From contig JADGEL010000002.1 in assembly GCA_016744415.1 (NCBI GenBank), forward strand, positions 248,001 to 312,000: a stretch of DNA of 64,000 nucleotides, in the 5' to 3' direction. Of this stretch, positions 51,720-59,729 are shown in pieces. Source of the DNA: Flavobacteriaceae bacterium. Its GTDB lineage: Bacteria > Bacteroidota > Bacteroidia > Flavobacteriales > Flavobacteriaceae. A program made the translations under genes and the position numbers. The notes below the pieces were generated by a model. It was given only the letters and a program-made list of their open reading frames with translations, was not told the DNA's origin and did no database searches. Numbering within the stretch: position 1 is the first letter of the stretch; every line of letters begins with the position of its first letter.

Positions 51720-52958
51720 TTATTGCAATACAATTTTTTTAGTTACATACGTATCTCCCGATTTTAAATTAAGTATATATATTCCTGATTTTAAACCCGA
51801 CAAATCTAATTGCTTATCATAAAACCCTGCCGAATTAGAAATAGATGTTTCAAATACTTTTGCGCCTTTACTATTATAAATACTAACATTACTTGTATCT
51901 GTATTTAATAATTGGTCATATACTAGATTTATTTTTTTATCTATTGATGGGTTTGGAAAAATACCTAATGATATTTGATTAAAATCATCTACACTCATTG
52001 TAGCTGTAACATCTTCAAAATTAAATGAAATATTTCCAGTACTAGAACCTTCAAAAGATGTAAAATACACTCTATAGATAGTGTCATCAGAATATTTTAC
52101 ATAAAAAATTAAATCAGAATTAACTGCATATCCAGTTCCTGTAAAAGATTTCCAATCTCTACCAATCGTATTAATCTCATCTAAATATACTAAACCCGAA
52201 ACATCAGAACTACTAGATTCATCATTTTCAGCTATAGTAATATTTGCACTATGAAGTACACCTGTAACTCCATAATAAAGGCTTTGATCTCCATAATAAT
52301 CCGTTAAATATTTTGTAAACACAAAATCCCAGTCTGTACTTGCTGGTTCTGCGACAACTTCTGTATCATTTATTAATGAATAGTAGTTAAAGGTATTATT
52401 TGGATTGGATGAATTAGCTATTGTTGTAGTTGTATCTGAGCTCCAAGTTGCCCCATCCCATGTAGCATACTTAATTGTATAACCATTTGAGTAATCTTCT
52501 ATAATTAATTTTTTATAAGAACCATCTGTATATTTTAACACAAAAATGATAGATCCTGCTACATGGTGTGTTGAAGGATTGTACTCTCCCCATCCATAGG
52601 TTGCAGATCCTGTATCAAAAGCACCAACACTCCAATCAGTTTCAGAATTATGTAATTCAGTCCAAGAAGTTTCATTTGCTACGTCTATACTGGTCCAATC
52701 TGCGATATTACTAGATGCTTCAAAAACTAAAATTCCCATACCATCATTTACACGCGTTGCAAAGGCATAAGCACTTGTTCTTAAAAATGCTAAGTCCCAT
52801 AAATCTCTTACATAAGTACTCTCTGTTTCTGTAGAAAGTTTATAATAAACTTTGTTTCCATAACTAGCTCCCATAGAAATGTTTGCTGTTGTTTCTTGTG
52901 CTTTAGATATTCCTACACAAAAAATAAATAGTGCGAATAATTGTAATTTTGTTTTCAT
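51720..52958 (-). CDS. HmuY-like haem-binding protein with T9SS sorting domain
   Basis: 412 residues with a signal peptide. Two HmuY-like units with the family pattern (YYKLSTETESTYVRDLWDLAF; TDWDFVFTKYLTDYYGDQS) are followed by a T9SS C-terminal domain from about 330 (LGIFPNPSIDKKINL ... GIYILNLKSG ... KKIVLQ). HmuY proteins capture haem from host or environmental haemoproteins. Export by type IX secretion rather than lipid anchoring would release it or attach it to the surface. It is the last gene of a haem operon (TonB receptor, lipoprotein, this gene). Confidence 0.82.
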   Translation of the reverse strand: MKTKLQLFALFIFCVGISKAQETTANISMGASYGNKVYYKLSTETESTYVRDLWDLAFLRTSAYAFATRVNDGMGILVFEASSNIADWTSIDVANETSWTELHNSETDWSVGAFDTGSATYGWGEYNPSTHHVAGSIIFVLKYTDGSYKKLIIEDYSNGYTIKYATWDGATWSSDTTTTIANSSNPNNTFNYYSLINDTEVVAEPASTDWDFVFTKYLTDYYGDQSLYYGVTGVLHSANITIAENDESSSSDVSGLVYLDEINTIGRDWKSFTGTGYAVNSDLIFYVKYSDDTIYRVYFTSFEGSSTGNISFNFEDVTATMSVDDFNQISLGIFPNPSIDKKINLVYDQLLNTDTSNVSIYNSKGAKVFETSISNSAGFYDKQLDLSGLKSGIYILNLKSGDTYVTKKIVLQ

Positions 52959-53007
52959 TTTTTTAAAATTTAATCCTATTAATTATTATTGTTTTTGTTA
53001 CTTGTTT

Positions 53008-54405
53008 TTATTGTAATAAACTGTATTCAAATTCTGGAAAACCTCTTTCGCCACTATCATTTACTATGGCAGTAAAGCGTATTTTATATGTATTATTATC
53101 TACATCTTTTATAATATAAAATCGATCATTATAAGCTGAAGCATTAAATACATCTCTCCAACTACTTCCGATGATTCTTTGATCTTCTGAAAAAATAGTT
53201 TCATCAATATCAGATTTTAAAAAATCTTCATAAGCTATCTCAGTAGTATTTACTTGATACGCTTTTACATTTGCTTTACTATTATTTGTAATAAAATCTG
53301 AATACCCATAAGAACCAAAACCTGAAATTTCATTTGTAAATGCTGTAAAACATAAATCCCATTCTGCTTTTTTAGGTTCTACATTTATAATTGATTCTGA
53401 ACTCAGACTAAAAAATGTAAAATTATATTGACTATCTTTTGAGATGACTATTTCTTGATGACTAGTATCCTCTATGCTTGCATATTGCAGTATATAATTT
53501 TCAGCATTTCTAAATATTCTAATTTTTTTCCACCCTCTGTGATTTCCAGATATAGCAACACTTCCAGTAGCAGGTATCGTCGTACCTACTTCATACCCCA
53601 TATTTACCAAATACACTTTATTATCAGTATCTGTTAATGAAATTTCAGAAATAGCTGTACCTAGTATATCCCCATTAACAGCATCTACATATTCCATATT
53701 ATCTGCAGTAAAAGTACCTACTGCTACTTGGGGTTGAAAACTTATAACATCTGCTTCTGTTACTAAATCAATATCTGTAAATTCAAGTTCTTTTGTTGCC
53801 ATATAAATAGAGCCATTGATCCCAACTCTAAAGTGCTCTCCTCCGTAAAATCCTAAATCCCATGAATCTCTTTTTACTGTAGTAAAATCTTGTGTGCTTA
53901 GATCTATATAAACCTGATCTCCTTGATTGGGCCCACCAACTAAAGGTGCTAAACTGCCTCCTAATGAGGTTTCAAAAGATATTAAGAGTGTAGTGTATCC
54001 TTGAATATTATTATTTAATGAATACTCAATTTCATCTATTTTAAACTCTACCGATTTTTCATTATCAAATGGAAAAATGAGGTTTTTAAAAGTAAAAGTT
54101 GCATAATTACTATCTTTCAATATCGGAATTTGGATAATTCCGTTAATTGCTGCTGGTATTGTTTCAAAATCCACACCATATTCCGCATCTATTAATGCAT
54201 AACTTATAGATACCATCCCGTTTTCTTTTGCGCTTTCGGAAAAGACTAACTCTATTTCTTCTTCAATTGGAATTGTTGAATAATCAATAGATACTTTTTC
54301 AAATGCTACAACAAACGGGTCATAAGTTCTATAATCATCCTCTTCATTACAAGAGGTGCAAATAGCCAGTAAGAATAAGCCTATTAAGTATATTTCATTT
54401 TTCAT
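53008..54405 (-). CDS. HmuY-like lipoprotein
   Basis: 465 residues. Lipobox CTSC with Cys19 and following acidic residues. After an N-terminal immunoglobulin-like region (about 30-150), two HmuY-type units follow (VYIDLSTQDFTTVKRDSWDLGFY; AEWDLCFTAFTNE), ending in EFEYSLL. It should hold haem at the outer membrane for the TonB receptor encoded two bases upstream. The paired lipoprotein and T9SS-secreted versions in one operon suggest capture and hand-over. Confidence 0.85.
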   Translation of the reverse strand: MKNEIYLIGLFLLAICTSCNEEDDYRTYDPFVVAFEKVSIDYSTIPIEEEIELVFSESAKENGMVSISYALIDAEYGVDFETIPAAINGIIQIPILKDSNYATFTFKNLIFPFDNEKSVEFKIDEIEYSLNNNIQGYTTLLISFETSLGGSLAPLVGGPNQGDQVYIDLSTQDFTTVKRDSWDLGFYGGEHFRVGINGSIYMATKELEFTDIDLVTEADVISFQPQVAVGTFTADNMEYVDAVNGDILGTAISEISLTDTDNKVYLVNMGYEVGTTIPATGSVAISGNHRGWKKIRIFRNAENYILQYASIEDTSHQEIVISKDSQYNFTFFSLSSESIINVEPKKAEWDLCFTAFTNEISGFGSYGYSDFITNNSKANVKAYQVNTTEIAYEDFLKSDIDETIFSEDQRIIGSSWRDVFNASAYNDRFYIIKDVDNNTYKIRFTAIVNDSGERGFPEFEYSLLQ

Positions 54406-54406
54406 T

Positions 54407-56539
54407 TTATCCGAAGTTAAGTTTATATAATATTTTTAAGAAGTAAGACCTTCCGTAACCAAGTTGAATTGTTGATGGTGGACCTGAATGCGCACCTCCT
54501 TGCGTAGCTGTTGTTTCTACACTTTTAACATCTAAAATATTTCTAGCACCTAATGTTATTTCTAATGATTTATTTTTTAAAAATGCTTTTTTTACAGAAG
54601 CATCTAGCCAACTAAACCCATCTTGTTTACCCCTAACCAAAATAGTATTATCGTTTTCATCAACTTTTTGAACATATAAATATTGAGCTCCATTTAACTT
54701 ATAATATGCAGAAAATACTAAGTCATATTTTGGAATATTATAAGAGATATTAGCGTTTAATTGAAAGCTATACAAATAATCATCATTATAATCTTCACTA
54801 CTATTTATTACTTTAGAATATCCAGACAAAGTAGCACCTAGACCAAAACTTAAGTTTTTATGTTTTAATGTATTTTCTAATGACGTACCCCAAGTTTTGT
54901 AAGTGTCAATATTAGTATATTGGTACGCTAGAGGAGTTTCATTTACAATAGTCAATTCAATTCTGTCTTTAACATCTATATACCAAACAGAAAACTTACT
55001 GGCTACTTTTGTGATATTATCATTAAACCAAAATGTTCTTTTTAAATGTAAAAAAGTTGAGATTCCTTGTTCTGGATTTAAATTTTCATTTCCTCTAACA
55101 TCATGATTTATATCTACAAAATAAGTATACAACTCATCATAGTTAGGCAATCTTGGAGAGGTACCAGCTGTAACTCTAGCCTCAATTCCATTATTAAACA
55201 AATATTTTGTTCCTAATGATATTGCCGCTTGCGTATCAAATTTTGATGAAAATAAAACTCTAGCTCCAGGACGAACTGAAAACTTATCTGTAAAATCAAT
55301 TTCTGAAGAAGCATAAAAATCATACGAATCTAATTTTCTCTTAATATTATCACTCTCATAAGTCCCTGCCAATGAAGAAGAGTATCCATTAATTGCACTT
55401 AACTCATACCCTGCCTGAAAATTGAGTTTATCTGTAGTTAAAAAATTACTAAGCGTTCCTTTAGAATAAAATCCTTTCCTAGATTCATATTCAAAATTAT
55501 TAATGTCAAATTTTTCTTCTTGACGAATTCTGTAATTATAAAACTCTGCATTTCTTTTTTGCTGTTGATAAGATAATGAAATATTATAGTCTACATGATT
55601 TTTAATTTTTCCAAGAAAATTAAGGTGATGATAAAACCTATTTGAAGTAAATATTTCATCTGAAGACGTAGGGTTAGTAGTTTCAGTTGCAGGCATATAA
55701 TTTTCTCTAACTATTGCATCAAAACGTTTTACTTCTTCATTAAAATATTCAAATTTATAAAAAGCATTGAGCGTTCCTTTTGAATAATTTATTAATGCTT
55801 TTGTCGTAAATTGCTTTTTGGGTAACCAATCATATCCACGTAAACCATCGTTTTCTACATAATGCTCTCCTTTTCTATCATTCCACTTCCCTTTAAAATC
55901 ATTAGCGGTCACCAAAACATCTGCATATAAATTATCAGAAATATTATGACCTATCTTAATAGATTTTATATGCCTTCCTTTAGTTGATAAGTTATACTCA
56001 TCACCAACTGTTTCTTCTTGTATATAAGGTATGATTGACCATTTATATTTAGATGTTTTTTTTGTAATAATATTTATAATTCCAGAAACTGCATTTGCGC
56101 CATATTCAACTCCCATAGAGCCTTCAACAATTTCGATTTGCTCAACATCATCTAAATTTATTTGGGTTAGGTCTGTACTGTTGCCTAATCCTTCATCATT
56201 AATTATTGGAACATTATCTATCAATATTTTAAAATATTGAGAATCTAATCCAAATAATTGTACTTCCGATTTTCCAGTAGATGCATTTGGAATAATCGTA
56301 ATATTTAAAGCCTGATTTAATACATCTGCTAAATTATTTCCTGCTTGCTGAATAATATCTTTACGTGTAATGACAGTTACATCAAAAACAGATTTTTTTA
56401 CCGATTGCCGACTGTATTGTCCTGTTACAATAACTTCATCTAATTGATTAACTTTAATAGAATCTTTTGGAATAGAATCGTTTTGTGCTGACAGTATTAT
56501 ACTGAAAAAAGCTAATAGTAGGGTTGCGTTTTTTTTCAT
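54407..56539 (-). CDS. hmuR: TonB-dependent haem receptor (HmuR-like)
   Basis: 710 residues. Signal peptide, TonB box region (LDEVIVTG), plug with NNLADVLNQALNITI, IDNVPIINDEG and EQIEIVEGSMGVEYGANAVSG, and a 22-strand-type barrel ending in an aromatic-rich strand (SYFLKILYKLNFG). The adjacent HmuY-like genes and the iron-box-like sites upstream support haem as the substrate. No carboxypeptidase-regulatory domain is present, unlike SusC. The gene starts two bases after the small Cys/His gene. Confidence 0.88.
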   Translation of the reverse strand: MKKNATLLLAFFSIILSAQNDSIPKDSIKVNQLDEVIVTGQYSRQSVKKSVFDVTVITRKDIIQQAGNNLADVLNQALNITIIPNASTGKSEVQLFGLDSQYFKILIDNVPIINDEGLGNSTDLTQINLDDVEQIEIVEGSMGVEYGANAVSGIINIITKKTSKYKWSIIPYIQEETVGDEYNLSTKGRHIKSIKIGHNISDNLYADVLVTANDFKGKWNDRKGEHYVENDGLRGYDWLPKKQFTTKALINYSKGTLNAFYKFEYFNEEVKRFDAIVRENYMPATETTNPTSSDEIFTSNRFYHHLNFLGKIKNHVDYNISLSYQQQKRNAEFYNYRIRQEEKFDINNFEYESRKGFYSKGTLSNFLTTDKLNFQAGYELSAINGYSSSLAGTYESDNIKRKLDSYDFYASSEIDFTDKFSVRPGARVLFSSKFDTQAAISLGTKYLFNNGIEARVTAGTSPRLPNYDELYTYFVDINHDVRGNENLNPEQGISTFLHLKRTFWFNDNITKVASKFSVWYIDVKDRIELTIVNETPLAYQYTNIDTYKTWGTSLENTLKHKNLSFGLGATLSGYSKVINSSEDYNDDYLYSFQLNANISYNIPKYDLVFSAYYKLNGAQYLYVQKVDENDNTILVRGKQDGFSWLDASVKKAFLKNKSLEITLGARNILDVKSVETTATQGGAHSGPPSTIQLGYGRSYFLKILYKLNFG

Positions 56540-56541
56540 CT

Positions 56542-56889
56542 CTAACTTAAACTATAATTATAACTCATGTTAATAGGCTCAATAAAATTGAAGTTATCGA
56601 TAAATTTTCTAGAAAATAATGATGCTAGCTCTTCTAATTCTTCACTATTTAAAACAATTTTTAATCGATTACTTTCTGTAGGGATTGTTATGTTTTTGTA
56701 AAATCTTCCTAGATGATTTTTATTCAATGATATTTTATAGTTTAATTCAATTACAGAATCTGCAAAAGTTTCATATTCTATATCTGATAAATGAAAAATA
56801 AAATTTTTAAACTCTACATGTACCTTGTCACATCCATTACATTTATATACCACTCCATTTAATGTATTCCCTAATTTATATTTTATCAT
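56542..56889 (-). CDS. small Cys/His protein of the haem operon, DUF6686-like
   Basis: 115 residues. A CNGCDKVH segment (Cys17, Cys20, His24) early in the chain could bind metal or haem; VEFKNFIFHLSDIEYETFADSV follows as in the DUF6686-type proteins often seen at the head of HmuR/HmuY operons (from memory). No signal peptide, so cytoplasmic. It is the first gene of the haem operon, directly after the iron-box region, and could sense or store iron or haem. Confidence 0.65.
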   Translation of the reverse strand: MIKYKLGNTLNGVVYKCNGCDKVHVEFKNFIFHLSDIEYETFADSVIELNYKISLNKNHLGRFYKNITIPTESNRLKIVLNSEELEELASLFSRKFIDNFNFIEPINMSYNYSLS

Positions 56890-56896
56890 ATTTGCT

Positions 56897-56919
56897 TTAT
56901 TTTAATTCAGTCTAAATAA
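56897..56919. promoter_or_regulatory. iron-box-like palindrome, site 1
   Basis: 23 bp with arms TTATTT-N11-AAATAA and right half AGTCTAAATAA. It differs from site 2 (56942-56964) at three positions. It lies just upstream of the minus-strand haem operon, where it would block that promoter when occupied. Confidence 0.6.
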
Positions 56920-56941
56920 TAATACTTTGCAAATATATGTA

Positions 56942-56964
56942 TTATTCTTAATCAGTCTAAATAA
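56942..56964. promoter_or_regulatory. iron-box-like palindrome, site 2
   Basis: 23 bp, right half CAGTCTAAATAA identical to site 1, 45 bases centre to centre. It lies 50 bases upstream of the chelatase-like gene on the plus strand. The pair is well placed to co-regulate both divergent units, probably through a Fur- or DtxR-type repressor. Confidence 0.6.
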
Positions 56965-57013
56965 TATTAAATATATTTGTCAAAAAATATTTTAACCCAT
57001 TAATTTATAATTC

Positions 57014-57922
57014 ATGAAAAAATCAGTTTATTTTTTATCAATAATTTTTGCTTTATTATTAATTTCCTGTAAACCAATAACAAAAGAAAAAAACAGTTTA
57101 GAAAACAATGAAAAAAAGATTGGAGTATTGCTAGTAAATCATGGTTCAGTAGCTAAATCTTGGCGCCAGATGTTATTAGATGTAGAGGATCAAGTAAAAG
57201 AAGAAATTTTGGCAAACCCAAAAATTAGTAAAGTTACTACTGCTTTTATGGAATATACAGAGCCATCAATTGCGACACGCATGAAAGAATTTGATGCCGA
57301 AGGTTTTGATGAAGTTATTGTGGTTCCAATTTTTTTAACTGTTAGTTCTCATTATAGCCATGATATTCCTGTAATTTTAGGGATTAGTGCTGACCCAAAA
57401 GCCAAAGACTACATGATAGGGAAAGAAAAAATTGAAGTCTATAAAGCAAAAGCACGTGTAAGTATTACTCCACCATTAGATTATTCTACCTTATTAAAGA
57501 AAAATGTTGAACGTAGGGTAAATGCTTTGAGCAAAGATGCTGATAATGAAGGTGTATTATTAGTTGCTTATGGTGATGCAATGTATAACCAGCAATGGGA
57601 AGAAATGGTAGATGACATTGGAAAATACTTAAAAGTAAAAACTGGGCATGAGAGTATTGCATACTCATGGTGTGGTCATTTAGTTGGATATTCAATTGAT
57701 CCTACTGTAAAGGGAATTGAGCAATTACAAGAATTAGAAGACAATGTTATCGTTATTCCTATTTTGGTTGCAAACGATCCATATTTTCAAAAAGACATTA
57801 TTCAAGCTGCAGTTGACCATGTTGCTGGTGATGTCTATTATACACAGGATGCTATTTTACCAGAACCTGATTTAAATAAATGGGTAATAGACATTACAAA
57901 TAAAACTACTGAAAGCTTATAG
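57014..57922 (+). CDS. CbiX/CbiK-like chelatase-family lipoprotein
   Basis: 302 residues. Lipobox LISC with Cys19, then two chelatase-like halves: VLLVNHGSVAKSW (His43, the usual active-site His), FMEYTEPSIATRM and VIVVPIFLTVSSHYSHDIP; then VLLVAYGDAMYN, WCGHLVGYSIDP and VIPILVANDPYFQKD. Class II chelatases insert metals into tetrapyrroles in the cytoplasm; a lipid anchor puts this one outside the inner membrane. Facing a haem-uptake operon across iron-box sites, it may bind haem or remove its iron. The next gene starts two bases after it. Confidence 0.8.
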   Translation: MKKSVYFLSIIFALLLISCKPITKEKNSLENNEKKIGVLLVNHGSVAKSWRQMLLDVEDQVKEEILANPKISKVTTAFMEYTEPSIATRMKEFDAEGFDEVIVVPIFLTVSSHYSHDIPVILGISADPKAKDYMIGKEKIEVYKAKARVSITPPLDYSTLLKKNVERRVNALSKDADNEGVLLVAYGDAMYNQQWEEMVDDIGKYLKVKTGHESIAYSWCGHLVGYSIDPTVKGIEQLQELEDNVIVIPILVANDPYFQKDIIQAAVDHVAGDVYYTQDAILPEPDLNKWVIDITNKTTESL

Positions 57923-57923
57923 C

Positions 57924-59333
57924 ATGACAATTAATTTTCTTTTTATTAAGAAAGAAATAAGAAAGATTATTGCAACAATATTTATTGCATTAATCTTTCT
58001 TTATTTTTGGTTGAATGGGCCTCTATTGCAAATTACAGAAATTGTAAGTATAGAAACTATTGAAACCAAATACTCAATACCTGTTTTAGTTGGTAGTGAT
58101 GGTGTTGATAATAAAAGTAATCATGTTGCATTTAACACCCTTTCTTTTGAAGATGAAGAAATTTTTGGACATGGGTTACTAAACAAAAAGGAAAAAAATA
58201 AGACATGGGGGTACATTGCTGATGTAAAAAATAATCCTGGTTTATCTCCATATCTTGCAAGTAAAATATTAGAACACGCCAAAAAATTTGCAGATAAAAA
58301 TAATGATGTAGTCATACATCCTTCTATAGATTTGTATTACGCTACCATTTCTGATAATAATTTTTCACCATCAATTTATTTAGAAAGTACAGACATTGTA
58401 AAAAATATTAGGGGATATGCTGGGGAAGTCAATGTAGGAATTATCATTGATAAAAATGGGTTTATAAAAAAAATTGAACATATTTCATCAAAAGAAACTC
58501 AGAGTTATCTTGCTACCATAAAAAAAGCAGGGTTCTATGAACAGTTCAATCAAGTATCAATTTCAAAAGGAACGCAACAAATTGATGCAGTAACCGGAGC
58601 CACTTTAACATCTGAAGCAATTGCAAGTACAGTTTCACAATTAACAAAACAAAGTATTCCTTATCCAATTTCTAATTATGCCGATATTGATGAAGTCAAC
58701 TCATTTGATTTATCAGCAAAGTTAAACAGTTCATGGGTTGTACATATTTCGATTATATTCTTAATGTTTCTTTTTGCTTTTCAAAAAAAAATCAGAAAAT
58801 CAAAAAAGTCCATAATAGTATTGAGTTTACTTTCTGTAATTTATATCGGTTTTTTTCTCAATAATTCTTTCACCTACATTTCATTTATACATCCATTTGT
58901 TGGCACCTCTGTTTCTTCTTTTGTTGGATTGTATTCTTTATTTGTATTACTAGGTGCAATTTGGGGCAAAAACACCTATTGTAAATATGTGTGTCCGTTT
59001 GGAAATATTCAGCGATTAATAATGCATGTAAATCCTAAAAAAATAAGTCGGAAGTTTTTTATCTCTAATAAATGGATTAAAAAAATTAGGGCTACACTAA
59101 CTGTAATTTTAATTACTGGTGTACTGTTAGGATTAAGAAACTGGAGTAATTTTGAATTATTCCCTGATTTATTTGGTTGGAGTACGATTGGTGTATGGTT
59201 TATTGTGGCAGCGATTACAGTTTTAACAACATTGATATACCCTATGATTTGGTGTCGCTTGTTGTGCCCCACAGGTTCTTTATTAGATGGAGTATCTGAT
59301 TTAATGAGTTATAGAGTAAAGAAGAAAAAATAA
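57924..59333 (+). CDS. NosR-like flavin-binding membrane electron-transfer protein
   Basis: 469 residues. One membrane segment near the N-terminus (about 13-31), a periplasmic FMN-binding domain (about 155-245) with the flavinylation motif DAVTGATLTS (Thr227), and five C-terminal membrane segments bearing CKYVCPFG (about 353) and CRLLCPTG (about 447), the CxxxCP motifs of NosR/NapH-type proteins. The final ferredoxin domain of NosR is absent. It could carry electrons across the membrane to the periplasmic partner, here the chelatase-like lipoprotein, perhaps to reduce haem iron. Confidence 0.82.
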   Translation: MTINFLFIKKEIRKIIATIFIALIFLYFWLNGPLLQITEIVSIETIETKYSIPVLVGSDGVDNKSNHVAFNTLSFEDEEIFGHGLLNKKEKNKTWGYIADVKNNPGLSPYLASKILEHAKKFADKNNDVVIHPSIDLYYATISDNNFSPSIYLESTDIVKNIRGYAGEVNVGIIIDKNGFIKKIEHISSKETQSYLATIKKAGFYEQFNQVSISKGTQQIDAVTGATLTSEAIASTVSQLTKQSIPYPISNYADIDEVNSFDLSAKLNSSWVVHISIIFLMFLFAFQKKIRKSKKSIIVLSLLSVIYIGFFLNNSFTYISFIHPFVGTSVSSFVGLYSLFVLLGAIWGKNTYCKYVCPFGNIQRLIMHVNPKKISRKFFISNKWIKKIRATLTVILITGVLLGLRNWSNFELFPDLFGWSTIGVWFIVAAITVLTTLIYPMIWCRLLCPTGSLLDGVSDLMSYRVKKKK

Positions 59334-59353
59334 TTTTTTTATCCTTGAAAGCA

Positions 59354-59388
59354 AAAAAGCCTTTTACAAATATTGTAAAAGGCTTTTT
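59354..59388. terminator. bidirectional intrinsic terminator
   Basis: AAAAAGCCTTTTACAA and its exact complement with a three-base loop, flanked by A- and T-tracts on both sides. It serves the convergent flavoprotein gene (+) and DUF3467 gene (-). Confidence 0.92.
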
Positions 59389-59411
59389 AAATTATTATTT
59401 ATTTAACGGTA

Positions 59412-59726
59412 TTATGCTTCTCCAGTCGGTCCAAAGTTTATTGGAATTTGAGGATGATCATAATCTTTAATTTCACCATGAGCTTTCTCAAACTTCTTAA
59501 CATTATCTGCCAATGCTTTGGCTAACCTTTTTGCATGTTGTGGTGTCAAGATAATTCTAGATTTCACATTTGCTTTTGGTGTCCCCGGCATTATACTGAT
59601 AAAATCAACGATAAACTCTGATACCGAATGGTTGATAATTGCCAAGTTAGAATAAGTACCCTCAGCAGTTTTTTCATCCAATTGGATATTCAGTTTTCCA
59701 TCTTTTTGTTTTTGTTGCTCAGCCAT
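59412..59726 (-). CDS. DUF3467 family protein
   Basis: 104 residues from the ATG at 59726. The family pattern LNIQLDEKTAEGTYSNLAII and IVDFISIMPG, then ILTPQHAKRLAKAL is complete. Its function is unknown; in Bacteroidota it is often the gene after rpoC. Three bases separate it from the rpoC stop, so it is the end of the rpoB-rpoC transcript. Confidence 0.93.
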   Translation of the reverse strand: MAEQQKQKDGKLNIQLDEKTAEGTYSNLAIINHSVSEFIVDFISIMPGTPKANVKSRIILTPQHAKRLAKALADNVKKFEKAHGEIKDYDHPQIPINFGPTGEA

Positions 59727-59729
59727 CAA

